DNA of 64,000 nucleotides. Origin: Pararhizobium gei. GTDB lineage: Bacteria > Pseudomonadota > Alphaproteobacteria > Rhizobiales > Rhizobiaceae. A program made the position numbers and the translations under genes. The notes beneath the pieces were generated by a model that searched no databases, had not been told where the DNA came from, and saw only the letters and a list, made by a program, of their open reading frames with translations. Of the stretch, positions 1-8,971 are shown in pieces (the stretch's first letter is position 1; every line of letters starts with the position of its first letter). Location: NCBI RefSeq assembly GCF_029223885.1, contig NZ_CP119409.1, positions 81,001 to 145,000 on the forward strand. The letters are read 5' to 3'.

Positions 1-19
1 CAGACGAAGGACAAGCACT

Positions 20-1480
20 GTGACCGTGACTCTGAAAGACCCCTCGCTGTTCCGTCAAGCCGCTCTCATCGGCGGTAACTGGATCGATGCCGACCCGGCG
101 AATGCCATCGAGGTGAACAATCCGGCGACTGGCGAGATTATCGGCCTGGTGCCGAAGCTGGGCGCTGCGGACACCAAAGCTGCGATCGAAGCGGCGCGGA
201 TTGCCCAGAAGGGCTGGGCCGCGCGCACCGCCAAGGATCGCTGCGCGGTCCTGCGCAAATGGTACGACCTGATGATCGAAAACAAGGATGATCTCGGCCG
301 GATCCTGACGCTGGAGCAGGGCAAGCCCTTGGCCGAGGCGACCGGCGAGATCGTCTATGGCGCAAGCTTTATCGAATGGTTCGCCGAGGAAGGCCGCCGC
401 ATCTATGGCGATCTCATTCCCGGCCACCAGCCCGACAAGCGAATCATGGTGATGAAACAGCCGATCGGCGTCGTCGCGGCGATAACCCCGTGGAACTTTC
501 CCAATGCCATGATCACCCGCAAGGCTGGTCCGGCCTTTGCGGCAGGCTGTGCGATGGTTCTGAAGCCCGCTTCGCAGACGCCCTTTTCGGCGATTGCGAT
601 CGCGGTTCTGGCGGAAAGGGCTGGTCTGCCGAAAGGCCTGTTCAGCGTCATCACCGGTTCGGCCGCGGCCATCGGTGCGGAAATGACCGCAAACCCGACC
701 GTGCGCAAGCTCACCTTCACCGGCTCGACCGAAATCGGCATGGAACTCTACAAGCAGAGCGCGCCGACCATCAAGAAGCTGGGTCTTGAGCTTGGTGGCA
801 ACGCGCCGTTCATCGTCTTCGACGATGCCGATCTCGACGCCGCCGTCGAAGGTGCGCTGATCGCCAAGTATCGCAACAACGGCCAGACCTGCGTCTGTGC
901 CAACCGCATCTACGTGCAGGACGGCGTCTATGACGCCTTCGCCGAAAAGCTGGCAACCGCCGTCGGCAAGCTGAAAACCGGCAATGGCTTCGACGAAGGC
1001 GTGATCCTTGGTCCGCTGATCGACAAGGCGGCGCTTGCCAAGGTCGAGGAGCACATCGCCGATGCCGTTGGCAAGGGCGCGCGCGTCCTGCAGGGTGGCA
1101 AGAAGCATGCGCTGGGCGGCACCTTCTTCGAGGCGACGATCCTCGGCGATGTCACCAGGGACATGGCCGTTGCCAGGGAAGAAACCTTCGGCCCGCTCGC
1201 GCCGCTGTTCCGCTTCAAGGATGAAGCAGACGTTATACAGCAGGCAAACGATACGGAATTCGGCCTCGCCTCCTATTTCTATGCCAAGGACCTGGCCCGC
1301 GTCTTCCGGGTCGCCGAGGCGCTGGAATACGGCATGGTCGGCGTCAATACCGGCTTGATCTCGACAGCCGAAGCGCCATTCGGCGGCGTCAAGCTGTCGG
1401 GCCTTGGCCGCGAGGGCTCGAAATACGGCATCGAGGAGTTCACCGAAATCAAATATGTGTGCCTCGGCGGCATTGCCTGA
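20..1480 (+). CDS. NAD(P)-dependent aldehyde dehydrogenase, succinate-semialdehyde dehydrogenase type
   Basis: This 486-residue ALDH-superfamily enzyme oxidises an aldehyde to an acid in the cytoplasm. The catalytic residues are visible: the Asn of PWNF near 159, Glu257 in LELGGN, and Cys291 in GQTCVCANR, where the C-x-C pair is typical of GabD-like enzymes. Length is normal for the family. The start is GTG at 20, with a purine-rich stretch just upstream. An aldolase follows on the same strand, and a sugar-acid dehydratase and sugar dehydrogenase lie nearby. I therefore infer that it oxidises the aldehyde made by aldol cleavage (lactaldehyde, glycolaldehyde or a semialdehyde) rather than working in GABA breakdown. 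Family is certain; substrate is not. Confidence 0.9.
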   Translation: MTVTLKDPSLFRQAALIGGNWIDADPANAIEVNNPATGEIIGLVPKLGAADTKAAIEAARIAQKGWAARTAKDRCAVLRKWYDLMIENKDDLGRILTLEQGKPLAEATGEIVYGASFIEWFAEEGRRIYGDLIPGHQPDKRIMVMKQPIGVVAAITPWNFPNAMITRKAGPAFAAGCAMVLKPASQTPFSAIAIAVLAERAGLPKGLFSVITGSAAAIGAEMTANPTVRKLTFTGSTEIGMELYKQSAPTIKKLGLELGGNAPFIVFDDADLDAAVEGALIAKYRNNGQTCVCANRIYVQDGVYDAFAEKLATAVGKLKTGNGFDEGVILGPLIDKAALAKVEEHIADAVGKGARVLQGGKKHALGGTFFEATILGDVTRDMAVAREETFGPLAPLFRFKDEADVIQQANDTEFGLASYFYAKDLARVFRVAEALEYGMVGVNTGLISTAEAPFGGVKLSGLGREGSKYGIEEFTEIKYVCLGGIA

Positions 1481-1500
1481 GACAATCTGTTTTGCAAATG

Positions 1501-1532
1501 AGCCGGCCGGGGACGATCTGGCCGGCTTTCTT
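1501..1532 (+). terminator. Terminator-like hairpin after the aldehyde dehydrogenase
   Basis: AGCCGGCC (1501-1508) pairs with GGCCGGCT (1520-1527), an 8-bp stem, followed by TTCTT. The T-run is short. It may only attenuate transcription into the aldolase gene 30 bases on. Confidence 0.5.
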
Positions 1533-1564
1533 AGCCGGGATAGACCGGCGCAAGGAGACAAGTG

Positions 1565-2368
1565 ATGCCAGCCCCGCGCAACCTCTTCAAAGCTGCCCTT
1601 CGCGAAAACCGTTTTCAGCTCGGTCTCTGGGTTGCCCTTGCTAGTCCTTATGCTGCTGAAGTGCTGTGCGACAGCGGCTATGACTGGCTGCTGATTGATG
1701 GCGAGCATGGGCCGAACGATATTCCGCTCCTCTCGGAGCAGGTCCAGGCGGTCAGCCGCTCCAACAGCCATCCGATCGTGCGGCTTCCTGTTGGCGAAAC
1801 CTGGATGATCAAGCAGATCCTCGATGCCGGCGCTCAAACCTTGCTCATCCCGATGGTCGAAAGCGTCGAGCAGGCAAAGGCGCTGGTGCAGGCCGTGCGC
1901 TATCCGCCCCATGGCATCCGCGGCGTGGGTGCTGCTTTGGGTCGCGCGTCGCGCTTCAGCCGGATTGGCGACTATCTCGAGACCGCCAATGAGCAGATAT
2001 GCCTGCTGGTCCAGATCGAGAGCCGGGCAGGCCTGAAAGCTCTGGATGGGATCGCTGCACTGGACGGTATCGACGGGGTTTTCATCGGTCCGTCCGATCT
2101 CGCAGCCGATATGGGTCATCTGGGAAATCCGGCCCATCCGGACGTAACGGCAGCGGTGCAAGATGCGTTCGCCCGTATCGAAGGAGCCGGCAAAGCCAAG
2201 GGCATCATGACCTTGGACCCGGTCCAGGCGCGCCTCTACCGCGACATGGGCGCGACTTTCATGGCGATCGGTACCGATGTGACCCTGCTGGTCAGTGCAG
2301 CGTCCCGACTGAGGGAGCATTTTCTTGCGGGAAAGGAAGGCGGCGTCGCGCCGGTCGCAGGTTACTGA
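1565..2368 (+). CDS. HpcH/HpaI-family class II aldolase
   Basis: A 267-residue metal-dependent aldolase of the HpaI / 2-dehydro-3-deoxy-glucarate aldolase family, which cleaves 2-keto-3-deoxy acids to pyruvate plus an aldehyde. Visible motifs are DGEHGPND (catalytic His region), QIES (metal-binding Glu) and GPSDLAADMGH (metal-binding Asp). Two starts are possible, GTG at 1562 and ATG at 1565; the AGGAG at 1553-1557 spaces better to the ATG. It sits between the aldehyde dehydrogenase and the GntR regulator. In this cluster it would cleave the keto-deoxy acid made by the UxaA-family dehydratase. The substrate is inferred from context only. Confidence 0.88.
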   Translation: MPAPRNLFKAALRENRFQLGLWVALASPYAAEVLCDSGYDWLLIDGEHGPNDIPLLSEQVQAVSRSNSHPIVRLPVGETWMIKQILDAGAQTLLIPMVESVEQAKALVQAVRYPPHGIRGVGAALGRASRFSRIGDYLETANEQICLLVQIESRAGLKALDGIAALDGIDGVFIGPSDLAADMGHLGNPAHPDVTAAVQDAFARIEGAGKAKGIMTLDPVQARLYRDMGATFMAIGTDVTLLVSAASRLREHFLAGKEGGVAPVAGY

Positions 2369-2392
2369 CAATCTGTTCGGGCAAGAATCCGG

Positions 2393-3307
2393 CTATTGAA
2401 TGGATTGCAGCAGGGTCTCCCGCGCCGATTGGAGGTGCTGACGGCAGGCAGCCTCGATCAAAGCCGGATTGCGCGTTTTCAAGGCTGCGATATAGACAAG
2501 ATGTTCTTCCATCGCGCGCGCGTTGCGCTGGCGCGCATTCGTCTTGTTCCATTGATAGTGGTAGTGAAAAACAATGGCGATGATGTCATAAAAATCCACG
2601 ATGAAGCGGTTGCTTGAGGATTTGTGGACGAGCAGATGGAAACGCTCGTCCAGTTCGGAAAACTCACGATACCGGTTGTCTATATCCGCAAGAATGTCGT
2701 GGTGCAGCGTCTCGATGCGCGCCAGTTCAAGCCAGGCGGGATGATCGGGATTGAGCGCGGCAAAGCCCGTTGCCGAACGCAGTTCGAACATTTCACGGAC
2801 TTCGGTGAGTTCAAGCGCGAATTCCCGTGTGAACCCCTTGAGAACCCAATGGCTGTTTGGCCGTTTCTCGATCAGGCCGAAGCGGCTGAAGCGAATGAGA
2901 AATTCTCGCACGCTGGTGGTGCCGGTGCCGATGTCGCGGGCGAGCTCCAGTTCGTTGATCTGCATACCGGGTTCGGCGCCGCCGGCAAGAATCCGGCGCA
3001 TGAAACTGCGTTCGATTATCTCCGACAAAGAATCCGTTTCCGCGCTTGGGTAATAATCGTCCTGGTTCGGCTGGCGCAGAACAACCTTTGCACGCTTGTC
3101 CCATGCGATCAGCCCGACCTCCTCCATGCGCGAGAGAATAGCGCGCACCGTCGTGCGGCTGACGCCAAGCGCCGTGCCGAGTTCCGGCTCGGACGGCAAG
3201 CCGGATGTTTCCGCCAGCAGCCGGAGGCTGCGATTGAAGGCGTCCTTGAAAACGGTGTTTTGTTTCGCCATGAATCTGGGTCTATCAGTTTCTGTACGCA
3301 CGGACAT
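2393..3307 (-). CDS. GntR-family regulator with two winged-helix domains and an FCD ligand domain
   Basis: A 304-residue regulator. Residues about 20-80 form one GntR-type winged helix (ALGVSRTTVRAIL as recognition region). A second follows at about 95-165 (ARDIGTGTTSVREFLIRF). The rest looks like an all-helical FCD effector domain. Ordinary FadR/FCD proteins have one such HTH and about 230-250 residues, so this longer tandem form is unusual. ATG at 3271 (MAKQNT) is an alternative start; neither has a clear Shine-Dalgarno. It is divergent from the UxaA-family gene and convergent with the aldolase, so it is the likely local regulator. The effector is probably a pathway sugar acid. Confidence 0.85.
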   Translation of the reverse strand: MSVRTETDRPRFMAKQNTVFKDAFNRSLRLLAETSGLPSEPELGTALGVSRTTVRAILSRMEEVGLIAWDKRAKVVLRQPNQDDYYPSAETDSLSEIIERSFMRRILAGGAEPGMQINELELARDIGTGTTSVREFLIRFSRFGLIEKRPNSHWVLKGFTREFALELTEVREMFELRSATGFAALNPDHPAWLELARIETLHHDILADIDNRYREFSELDERFHLLVHKSSSNRFIVDFYDIIAIVFHYHYQWNKTNARQRNARAMEEHLVYIAALKTRNPALIEAACRQHLQSARETLLQSIQ

Positions 3308-3396
3308 GCGAGACGTTTATGAGCTTTAGCCGGTTCGGTTGCGGCTGTCTTCCGTCGCACCCTACGAAGATTGCCATAATACCCATTGACGGAAAA

Positions 3397-3420
3397 CTGT
3401 CTATTGTGGATAAAAGACAG
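3397..3420. promoter_or_regulatory. Inverted repeat in the gntR / dehydratase intergenic region, possible operator
   Basis: CTGTCT (3397-3402) and AGACAG (3415-3420) form a perfect 6-bp inverted repeat with a 12-base spacer, 48 bases before the dehydratase start. It lies in the divergent promoter region. A role as operator for the tandem-HTH GntR protein is inference. Confidence 0.35.
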
Positions 3421-3467
3421 AAGAAAACGAGCGGTTTCAAAAGAAATCGTCATGGGAGGTATCAGGT

Positions 3468-4973
3468 ATGAGCGCACCGTCCTTTATCATCCTGTCGCCG
3501 GAAGACAATGTCGCCGTGGCATCGCTTGCGATCGAGCCGGGCAGCCCGCTGGCAAACGGGGTAAGCGCGGTTTCGAAGATCGATCCGGGTCACAAGGTCG
3601 CGCTTCGGCCCGTTCGTTCCGGCGAACCGGTCGTCAAATATGGACAGGCGATCGGCCGCGCAACGGTGGATATAGCGCCCGGCCAGCATGTCCATGCGCA
3701 TAATCTGGCCTTTGACCAGGACCGGCTGTCGATTGGCGCCCCGGTTCCACCGGAGACGGCGAGCGAAGCCGATAAAACCCGCACCTTCATGGGGTATCGC
3801 CGACCGGACGGCCGGGCCGCCACGCGCAACTTCATCGGCATCATAGCGAGCGTCAACTGTTCCACCACCGTCTGTCGCGCCATAGCCGAGGAGGCGAACA
3901 AAACGATCCTGCCGCGCTATGACGGCATCGACGGCTTCGTGCCTATCGTGCACGATCAGGGCTGCGGCATGAGTTCCACCGGCGATGGCATGAAGAACCT
4001 GCACAGAACGCTTGCCGGCTACACACGTCACGTCAACTTCGGTGGCGTGTTGATGGTCGGTCTCGGTTGCGAGGTCAATCAGTTGACACTGTATGGCCAG
4101 AGTGGCACCGGGACTGAGAAGCGCCATTTCAATATCCAGGATGCCGGCGGCTCCCGCCGGGCCGTCGCCCGCGCGCTTGCGGTTCTGGAGGAGATTGCCC
4201 AGGAGGTCGGGACGGCACGCCGGGTGCCGGTCCCAGTCAGCGAGATCATCGTCGGCTTGCAATGCGGCGGTTCCGACGGCCTTTCGGGGATAACCGCAAA
4301 TCCGGCGCTGGGCCTTGCGGTCGATATTCTCGCCGGTGCCGGCGGCACTGCCATCCTCTCGGAAACATCGGAGATTTATGGCGCGGAACACCTGTTGCGC
4401 AGCCGCGCCGTTGACGATGCGGTGGCGCTGAAGCTGGACGGGCTGATTTCCTGGTGGGAAAATTATGTCGGGCTGCACGGCGCGTCGCTCGACAACAATC
4501 CTTCACCGGGCAACAAACGTGGCGGTCTGACGACCATTCTCGAGAAATCCCTCGGTGCCGTCGCCAAGGGCGGGCGGTCACCGCTCACCGCAGTCTATCA
4601 CTATGCCGAGCGGGTGACCGCGCATGGCCTGGTTTTCATGGATACGCCCGGCTATGATCCGGTGTCGGCCACCGGACAGGTCGCGGGCGGCGCGAATGTG
4701 ATTGCTTTCACCACCGGTCGCGGCAGCTGTTTCGGCTCGCGCCCCTGTCCTTCAATCAAGTTGACCAGCAACACGGCGCTCTATCGGGCCATGGAGGAGG
4801 ACATGGATATCGATTGCGGAACCATCGCCTCGGGGGAGGCGACGATTGCCGGCAAGGGGCGGGAAATTTTCGACCTGATCATCGACACGGCGTCCGGAAA
4901 GAAAACGAAGAGCGAACTGTTTGGTTATGGCGACAATGAGTTTGTGCCCTGGCACCTCGGCGCCACGCTTTGA
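3468..4973 (+). CDS. UxaA-family sugar-acid dehydratase (altronate/galactarate dehydratase family)
   Basis: A 501-residue protein of the UxaA/GarD family, which dehydrates hexonates or hexarates to 2-keto-3-deoxy acids. An N-terminal SAF-like domain covers about residues 10-85. The main domain has the conserved cysteine regions DQGCGMS, GLGCEVNQL, GLQCGGSDG and RPCPSIKL, which fit Fe2+ binding. Length is near that of E. coli UxaA (495). The start ATG is preceded by GGGAGG at 3453-3458. The next gene is a sugar dehydrogenase, and an ABC sugar importer follows. It probably acts on the aldonate made by that dehydrogenase. Whether the substrate is altronate, fuconate, galactonate or another acid cannot be read from sequence. 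Confidence 0.87.
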   Translation: MSAPSFIILSPEDNVAVASLAIEPGSPLANGVSAVSKIDPGHKVALRPVRSGEPVVKYGQAIGRATVDIAPGQHVHAHNLAFDQDRLSIGAPVPPETASEADKTRTFMGYRRPDGRAATRNFIGIIASVNCSTTVCRAIAEEANKTILPRYDGIDGFVPIVHDQGCGMSSTGDGMKNLHRTLAGYTRHVNFGGVLMVGLGCEVNQLTLYGQSGTGTEKRHFNIQDAGGSRRAVARALAVLEEIAQEVGTARRVPVPVSEIIVGLQCGGSDGLSGITANPALGLAVDILAGAGGTAILSETSEIYGAEHLLRSRAVDDAVALKLDGLISWWENYVGLHGASLDNNPSPGNKRGGLTTILEKSLGAVAKGGRSPLTAVYHYAERVTAHGLVFMDTPGYDPVSATGQVAGGANVIAFTTGRGSCFGSRPCPSIKLTSNTALYRAMEEDMDIDCGTIASGEATIAGKGREIFDLIIDTASGKKTKSELFGYGDNEFVPWHLGATL

Positions 4974-5001
4974 GGATGCTTCAGGCCCACGAGGATCGGA
5001 T

Positions 5002-6021
5002 ATGAAGACCAGAAAGATCGGCAAGACCGATTTGGCCGTTACGGAATACAGCTTCGGTACCGCGCCGCTCGGCGGAATGTATCGGTCCTGCCCGCGGGAT
5101 GTTGCAATGGAGACGCTCGATGCGGCCTGGAATGCCGGTTTGCGCTTTATCGACACGGCCCCCTGGTATGGTTTCGGTCTTGCCGAACGGCGGGTCGGGG
5201 ATTTTCTGCGCGACAAGGAGAAGGGCAGCTACGTGCTTTCCACCAAGGTCGGCCGGCTTCAACGGCCCGTGCCGGACGACCGGGTGCCGAGCTATGGTTT
5301 CGTCGATCCTCTGCCGTTCGACACGGACTATGACTATTCCTATGACGGCATCATGCGTTCGGTCGATTTCAGCTATGCCCGGCTCGGCCTCAACCGCATC
5401 GATATTCTCTTCGTTCATGATATCGGCGTCTACACCCATGGCGCCGAGCGCAATGCCGTCTACATGCGGCAACTGCTGGATGGCGGGCTCAAAGCCCTCG
5501 ACGCATTGAAGTCCAGCGGCGCCATCGCCGCTTATGGCCTGGGCGTCAACGAAGTGCCGGTCTGTCTCGATGTGATGCGACAGGCCGATCTCGATTGTAT
5601 CCTGCTTGCCGGGCGCTACACATTGCTCGACCGGACGGCGACTGACGAGCTTCTTCCACTCTGCGAAAAAAGCGGGACATCGCTGGTTGTCGGCGGGGTT
5701 TTCAATTCCGGCATCCTGGCAACTGGCCCGGTCGAGGGTGCTCATTTCGATTATATGCCTGCAACACCAGACATTCTGAACAGGGTAGCCGCGATGGAAA
5801 GGATTGCAGCCTCTGCCGGACTGCCTCTTGCTGCGCCGGCTATCCAGTTCCCGTTACAGAGCCCGGTGGTCGCATCGGTGCTTCTCGGGACTGCCAAACC
5901 CGCAAGTCTAATGCGCAATATGGACTTGATCCAGCCTCGCGTCGCTCCCGCCGATTTTCTGGAATACGAAGCCTATACACTTGTCGCGCCGGAACTCGGA
6001 TGGGACGCAGTTCGCGTTTAG
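5002..6021 (+). CDS. Aldo/keto reductase, sugar 1-dehydrogenase type
   Basis: A 339-residue NAD(P)-dependent aldo/keto reductase of the D-threo-aldose / L-fucose / pyridoxal dehydrogenase branch. The catalytic tetrad is visible: Asp and Tyr in FIDTAPWYG, Lys in STKVGR, His in LFVHDIG. These enzymes oxidise C1 of an aldose to a lactone. The reading frame extends upstream to 4921 inside the dehydratase gene, but ATG 5002 has GAGGA at 4991-4995 and matches the family N-terminus. It lies 28 bases after the dehydratase, so the two are co-transcribed. No lactonase gene is seen; the lactone may open spontaneously or by an enzyme elsewhere. Confidence 0.87.
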   Translation: MKTRKIGKTDLAVTEYSFGTAPLGGMYRSCPRDVAMETLDAAWNAGLRFIDTAPWYGFGLAERRVGDFLRDKEKGSYVLSTKVGRLQRPVPDDRVPSYGFVDPLPFDTDYDYSYDGIMRSVDFSYARLGLNRIDILFVHDIGVYTHGAERNAVYMRQLLDGGLKALDALKSSGAIAAYGLGVNEVPVCLDVMRQADLDCILLAGRYTLLDRTATDELLPLCEKSGTSLVVGGVFNSGILATGPVEGAHFDYMPATPDILNRVAAMERIAASAGLPLAAPAIQFPLQSPVVASVLLGTAKPASLMRNMDLIQPRVAPADFLEYEAYTLVAPELGWDAVRV

Positions 6022-6069
6022 GCTGCCGAAGCCCGAAGTCCGATAATTGGATCATTATTCCGGAAAATG

Positions 6070-6083
6070 GAAAATTGATTTTC
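6070..6083. promoter_or_regulatory. GAAAAT-TG-ATTTTC palindrome in the transporter promoter region
   Basis: A perfect 6-2-6 inverted repeat in the 254-base gap between the sugar dehydrogenase and the binding-protein gene. The same gap has a looser ATAAT/ATTAT repeat at about 6043-6058 and is A+T-rich towards 6200. It is probably the promoter region of the ABC operon. The regulator is unknown. Confidence 0.35.
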
Positions 6084-6275
6084 GACCGGACTGTTGTAAT
6101 TTCCGCTTGAGGATGGAGGGCTGGAGGGTCCGTTAGATGTCACTTGCATTATCCCAATTGCCGGATTAAGCATATAACTGCTAATGTTTTTTATCGATAA
6201 AGATCATGTCATTTGCGTCTTATGGCCTGGTCGGAGGAAAACTTCATCAAGGCGCTGTTGGAGGAGAACAACACA

Positions 6276-7265
6276 ATGACCATTCTGAAAAACATGCTTT
6301 CGCGCCGCACCTTCACCAGCTTGGCTGGTGCTGCTGTTCTTGCGACCATGATGCCTGTCACAGGCTTTGCGCAGGACGTCACCATCCCGATCATCGTCAA
6401 GGACACGACATCCTTCTATTGGCAGATCGTGCTTGCCGGCGCCCGCGCGGCAGGCAAGGATCTTGGCGTCAATGTACCGGAACTGGGCGCGCAAGCGGAA
6501 ACCGATGTGAACGGCCAGATCAGCATCCTGGAAAATGCCGTTGCCGGCAGCCCCGCCGCCATCGTCATTTCGCCCACGGAATTCAAGGCGCTGGGTAAAC
6601 CCGTCGATGAAGCTGCGAAATCCGTGCCTGTCATCGGCATCGACTCCGGCGCCGATTCCAAAGCCTTCAGCTCGTTCCTGACGACGGACAATGTCCAGGG
6701 TGGACGGATCGCCGCCGACGGGCTGGCTGCGGCCGTCAAGGAGGCGACCGGCAAGGAAGAGGGCGAAATCGCCATCATTACCAACACCCCGGGCGCCGGC
6801 TCTCTCGAGCAGCGCAAGGAAGGCTTCCTCGACCAGATCAAGACAAAATATCCGGGCTTCAAGGTCGTTGCCGACAAATATGCCGATGGTCAGGCATCCA
6901 CCGGCCTCAACATGATGACGGACCTGATCACCGCCAACCCGAATCTTGTCGGTGTCTTCGCCTCGAATCTCATCATGGCGCAGGGTGTCGGCCAGGCCAT
7001 TGCCGAGAACAAGCTCAGTGACAAAATCAAGGTCATCGGCTTCGACAGCGACGAAAAGACAGTCGGCTTCCTCAAGGAAGGCGTGCTTGCCGGCCTCGTG
7101 GTGCAGGATCCCTATCGGATGGGTTATGATGGCATCAAGACAGCGCTTGCCGTTTCGAAGAAGGAAAAAGTCGAAGCCAATGTCGATACCGGCGCCAATC
7201 TGGTGACCAAGTCGAATATGGCCGATCCCAAGATCGATGCTCTTCTGAATCCGAAGATCAACTGA
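6276..7265 (+). CDS. Periplasmic sugar-binding protein of a ribose-type ABC importer
   Basis: A 329-residue type I periplasmic binding protein (RbsB-like), which captures the sugar for the ATPase and permease encoded next. The frame is open from 6213, but ATG 6276 has GAGGAG at 6261-6266 and gives a proper signal peptide. The leader holds SRRTF before a hydrophobic stretch ending at GFAQD, which resembles a twin-arginine signal. The mature protein starts VTIPIIVKD, a typical first beta strand, and contains FASNLIMAQGVGQAI and VIGFDSDEKTVGFL of the second lobe. The ligand is presumably the sugar degraded by the neighbouring enzymes. Confidence 0.9.
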   Translation: MTILKNMLSRRTFTSLAGAAVLATMMPVTGFAQDVTIPIIVKDTTSFYWQIVLAGARAAGKDLGVNVPELGAQAETDVNGQISILENAVAGSPAAIVISPTEFKALGKPVDEAAKSVPVIGIDSGADSKAFSSFLTTDNVQGGRIAADGLAAAVKEATGKEEGEIAIITNTPGAGSLEQRKEGFLDQIKTKYPGFKVVADKYADGQASTGLNMMTDLITANPNLVGVFASNLIMAQGVGQAIAENKLSDKIKVIGFDSDEKTVGFLKEGVLAGLVVQDPYRMGYDGIKTALAVSKKEKVEANVDTGANLVTKSNMADPKIDALLNPKIN

Positions 7266-7272
7266 TTGGACT

Positions 7273-7303
7273 GGCGGCGGGCGTCCGTAAAAGTCCCGCC
7301 GCC
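7273..7303 (+). other. Strong hairpin between binding-protein and ATPase genes
   Basis: GGCGGCGGG (7273-7281) and CCCGCCGCC (7295-7303) form a perfect 9-bp GC stem with a 13-base loop, without a T-run. Hairpins here in sugar ABC operons often protect the binding-protein mRNA 3' end and lower downstream expression; that role is inferred. Confidence 0.55.
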
Positions 7304-7378
7304 TGTCTTCGCACTGCTTTCAAGCCCCGCGCGCGCCGGAACGCGGTGACGAGGGGCTGGCTTGAGGAGGAGGCCGCC

Positions 7379-8935
7379 ATGACAGGACTTCACGATGTCA
7401 GCCATCGCCATGACGGCGAAATTGCCGCAGTGGCCGCGCGCCATCCCGTTGCCAAAGGTGAGCCGATCCTCGAACTGCGCGGACTGCAGAAACGATACGG
7501 CGCGGTCGAAGCTCTGAAGCCAGCCAGCATCTCTTTCCTTTCCGGCGAGATTCACGCCATCGTCGGTGAAAATGGCGCCGGTAAATCCACCCTCATCAAG
7601 CTTCTGACCGGCGTTATCAGGCGCACATCCGGCGATGTGCTCTGGTGTGGAGAGACGGTTCAGCTCGCCAGCCCCAACGAGGCCATCCAGCGCGGCATCA
7701 ATGCTGTTCACCAGGAGGTCGTGCTCTGCCCGCATCTGAGTGTCGCCGCCAATATGTTTCTCGGCGACGAGATCAACAGGAACGGCCTGATGCGCAAACG
7801 AACCATGACCGCTGCGGCGCAGGCGGTGCTGGACGACCTCGGCTTCAGCCTTCCCGCCGCGGCGACCCTGTCGAGCCTGACGATTGGGCAGCAGCAGCTC
7901 GTGGCGACGGCACGCGCGGCGATGCGGGGAACGCAATTTCTCATTTTTGACGAGCCGACCGCCTATCTGACGCGTCAGGAATCGGCACAGCTGTTCCGGC
8001 TCATTCGCCGGCTACAGGGTGAAGGTGTCACCATCGTCTACATCAGCCACCGGATGGAAGAGGTCTTCGAGCTGGCCGATCGCGTTTCAGTCCTGCGGGA
8101 CGGCACCCATGTCGGGACGCGCAACATCGGCGAGACCAACGATGCCGAGCTGATCTCGATGATGATCAACCGTTCCATCGAACAGATCTACCACAAGGAA
8201 AAACTGCCGATCGGCGCAACGATCGTCGAGACGAAAGGGCTGAGCGGACCCGGCTTCGAGAATATTTCCCTGTCCGTGCGCGCCGGCGAGATCGTCGGGC
8301 TCTACGGCTTGATCGGCGCCGGACGGAGCGAATTTGCGCTTGGTCTCTACGGCAGGCAGCCCGTGAAAGCGGGAGAAATTTTCTGGCAGGGCCAGAAGGT
8401 CGATATTCGCAGCGAGCGGCATGCCATGGACCTCGGGATAGCGCTGGCGCCGGAAAGTCGCCGTGATCAGGGGCTTTGTCTGAATTTGCCGATCGGTCTC
8501 AACATCAACCTGCCCATCTTTGATCGCCTCAGCAACGGGCTGACGATCAATCGCCGCCGCGAGATCGAGAATGCCGACCGGCAGATCGGCGATCTGAAAA
8601 TCAAGACGCCGAGCCGGAGAGTATTGGCATCCGCCATGTCCGGCGGCAACCAGCAGAAGATCGTCATCGGCAAATGGCTGAGCCATGGTGCGAAACTGTT
8701 CATTTTCGACGAACCGACCGTTGGCGTCGATGTTGGCACCAAGGCCGAGATCTATCGCTTGTTTGCCCGGTTGCTTGAACAGGGAGCAGGCATCATTCTG
8801 ATCTCGTCCTATCTGCCTGAAGTTTACGAGCTTGCCGACCGGCTGCACGTGTTCCGTCAAGGCAAGCTTGTCGCCAGCCATGATTATCGGGGCGGATCGC
8901 ACGAGGACGTGCTGACCGAGGCCATCGGCGTCTGA
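7379..8935 (+). CDS. Sugar ABC transporter ATP-binding protein, two fused nucleotide-binding domains
   Basis: A 518-residue RbsA/MglA-type ATPase. The first domain has Walker A GENGAGKST and a signature-like LTIGQQQLV with DEPTAYLT. The second has the degenerate Walker A GLIGAGRSE usual for this family, then MSGGNQQK and DEPTVGVDVG. It powers import through the membrane permease encoded next. The frame is open from 7346, but ATG 7379 follows a GAGGAGG stretch at 7364-7370 and is the likely start. The N-terminus has about 25 extra residues before the first ABC domain. Same operon as the binding protein and permease. Confidence 0.92.
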   Translation: MTGLHDVSHRHDGEIAAVAARHPVAKGEPILELRGLQKRYGAVEALKPASISFLSGEIHAIVGENGAGKSTLIKLLTGVIRRTSGDVLWCGETVQLASPNEAIQRGINAVHQEVVLCPHLSVAANMFLGDEINRNGLMRKRTMTAAAQAVLDDLGFSLPAAATLSSLTIGQQQLVATARAAMRGTQFLIFDEPTAYLTRQESAQLFRLIRRLQGEGVTIVYISHRMEEVFELADRVSVLRDGTHVGTRNIGETNDAELISMMINRSIEQIYHKEKLPIGATIVETKGLSGPGFENISLSVRAGEIVGLYGLIGAGRSEFALGLYGRQPVKAGEIFWQGQKVDIRSERHAMDLGIALAPESRRDQGLCLNLPIGLNINLPIFDRLSNGLTINRRREIENADRQIGDLKIKTPSRRVLASAMSGGNQQKIVIGKWLSHGAKLFIFDEPTVGVDVGTKAEIYRLFARLLEQGAGIILISSYLPEVYELADRLHVFRQGKLVASHDYRGGSHEDVLTEAIGV

Positions 8936-8971
8936 AGCAGAAAAGACCAGACAAGAATCGGGGAGAAGATC

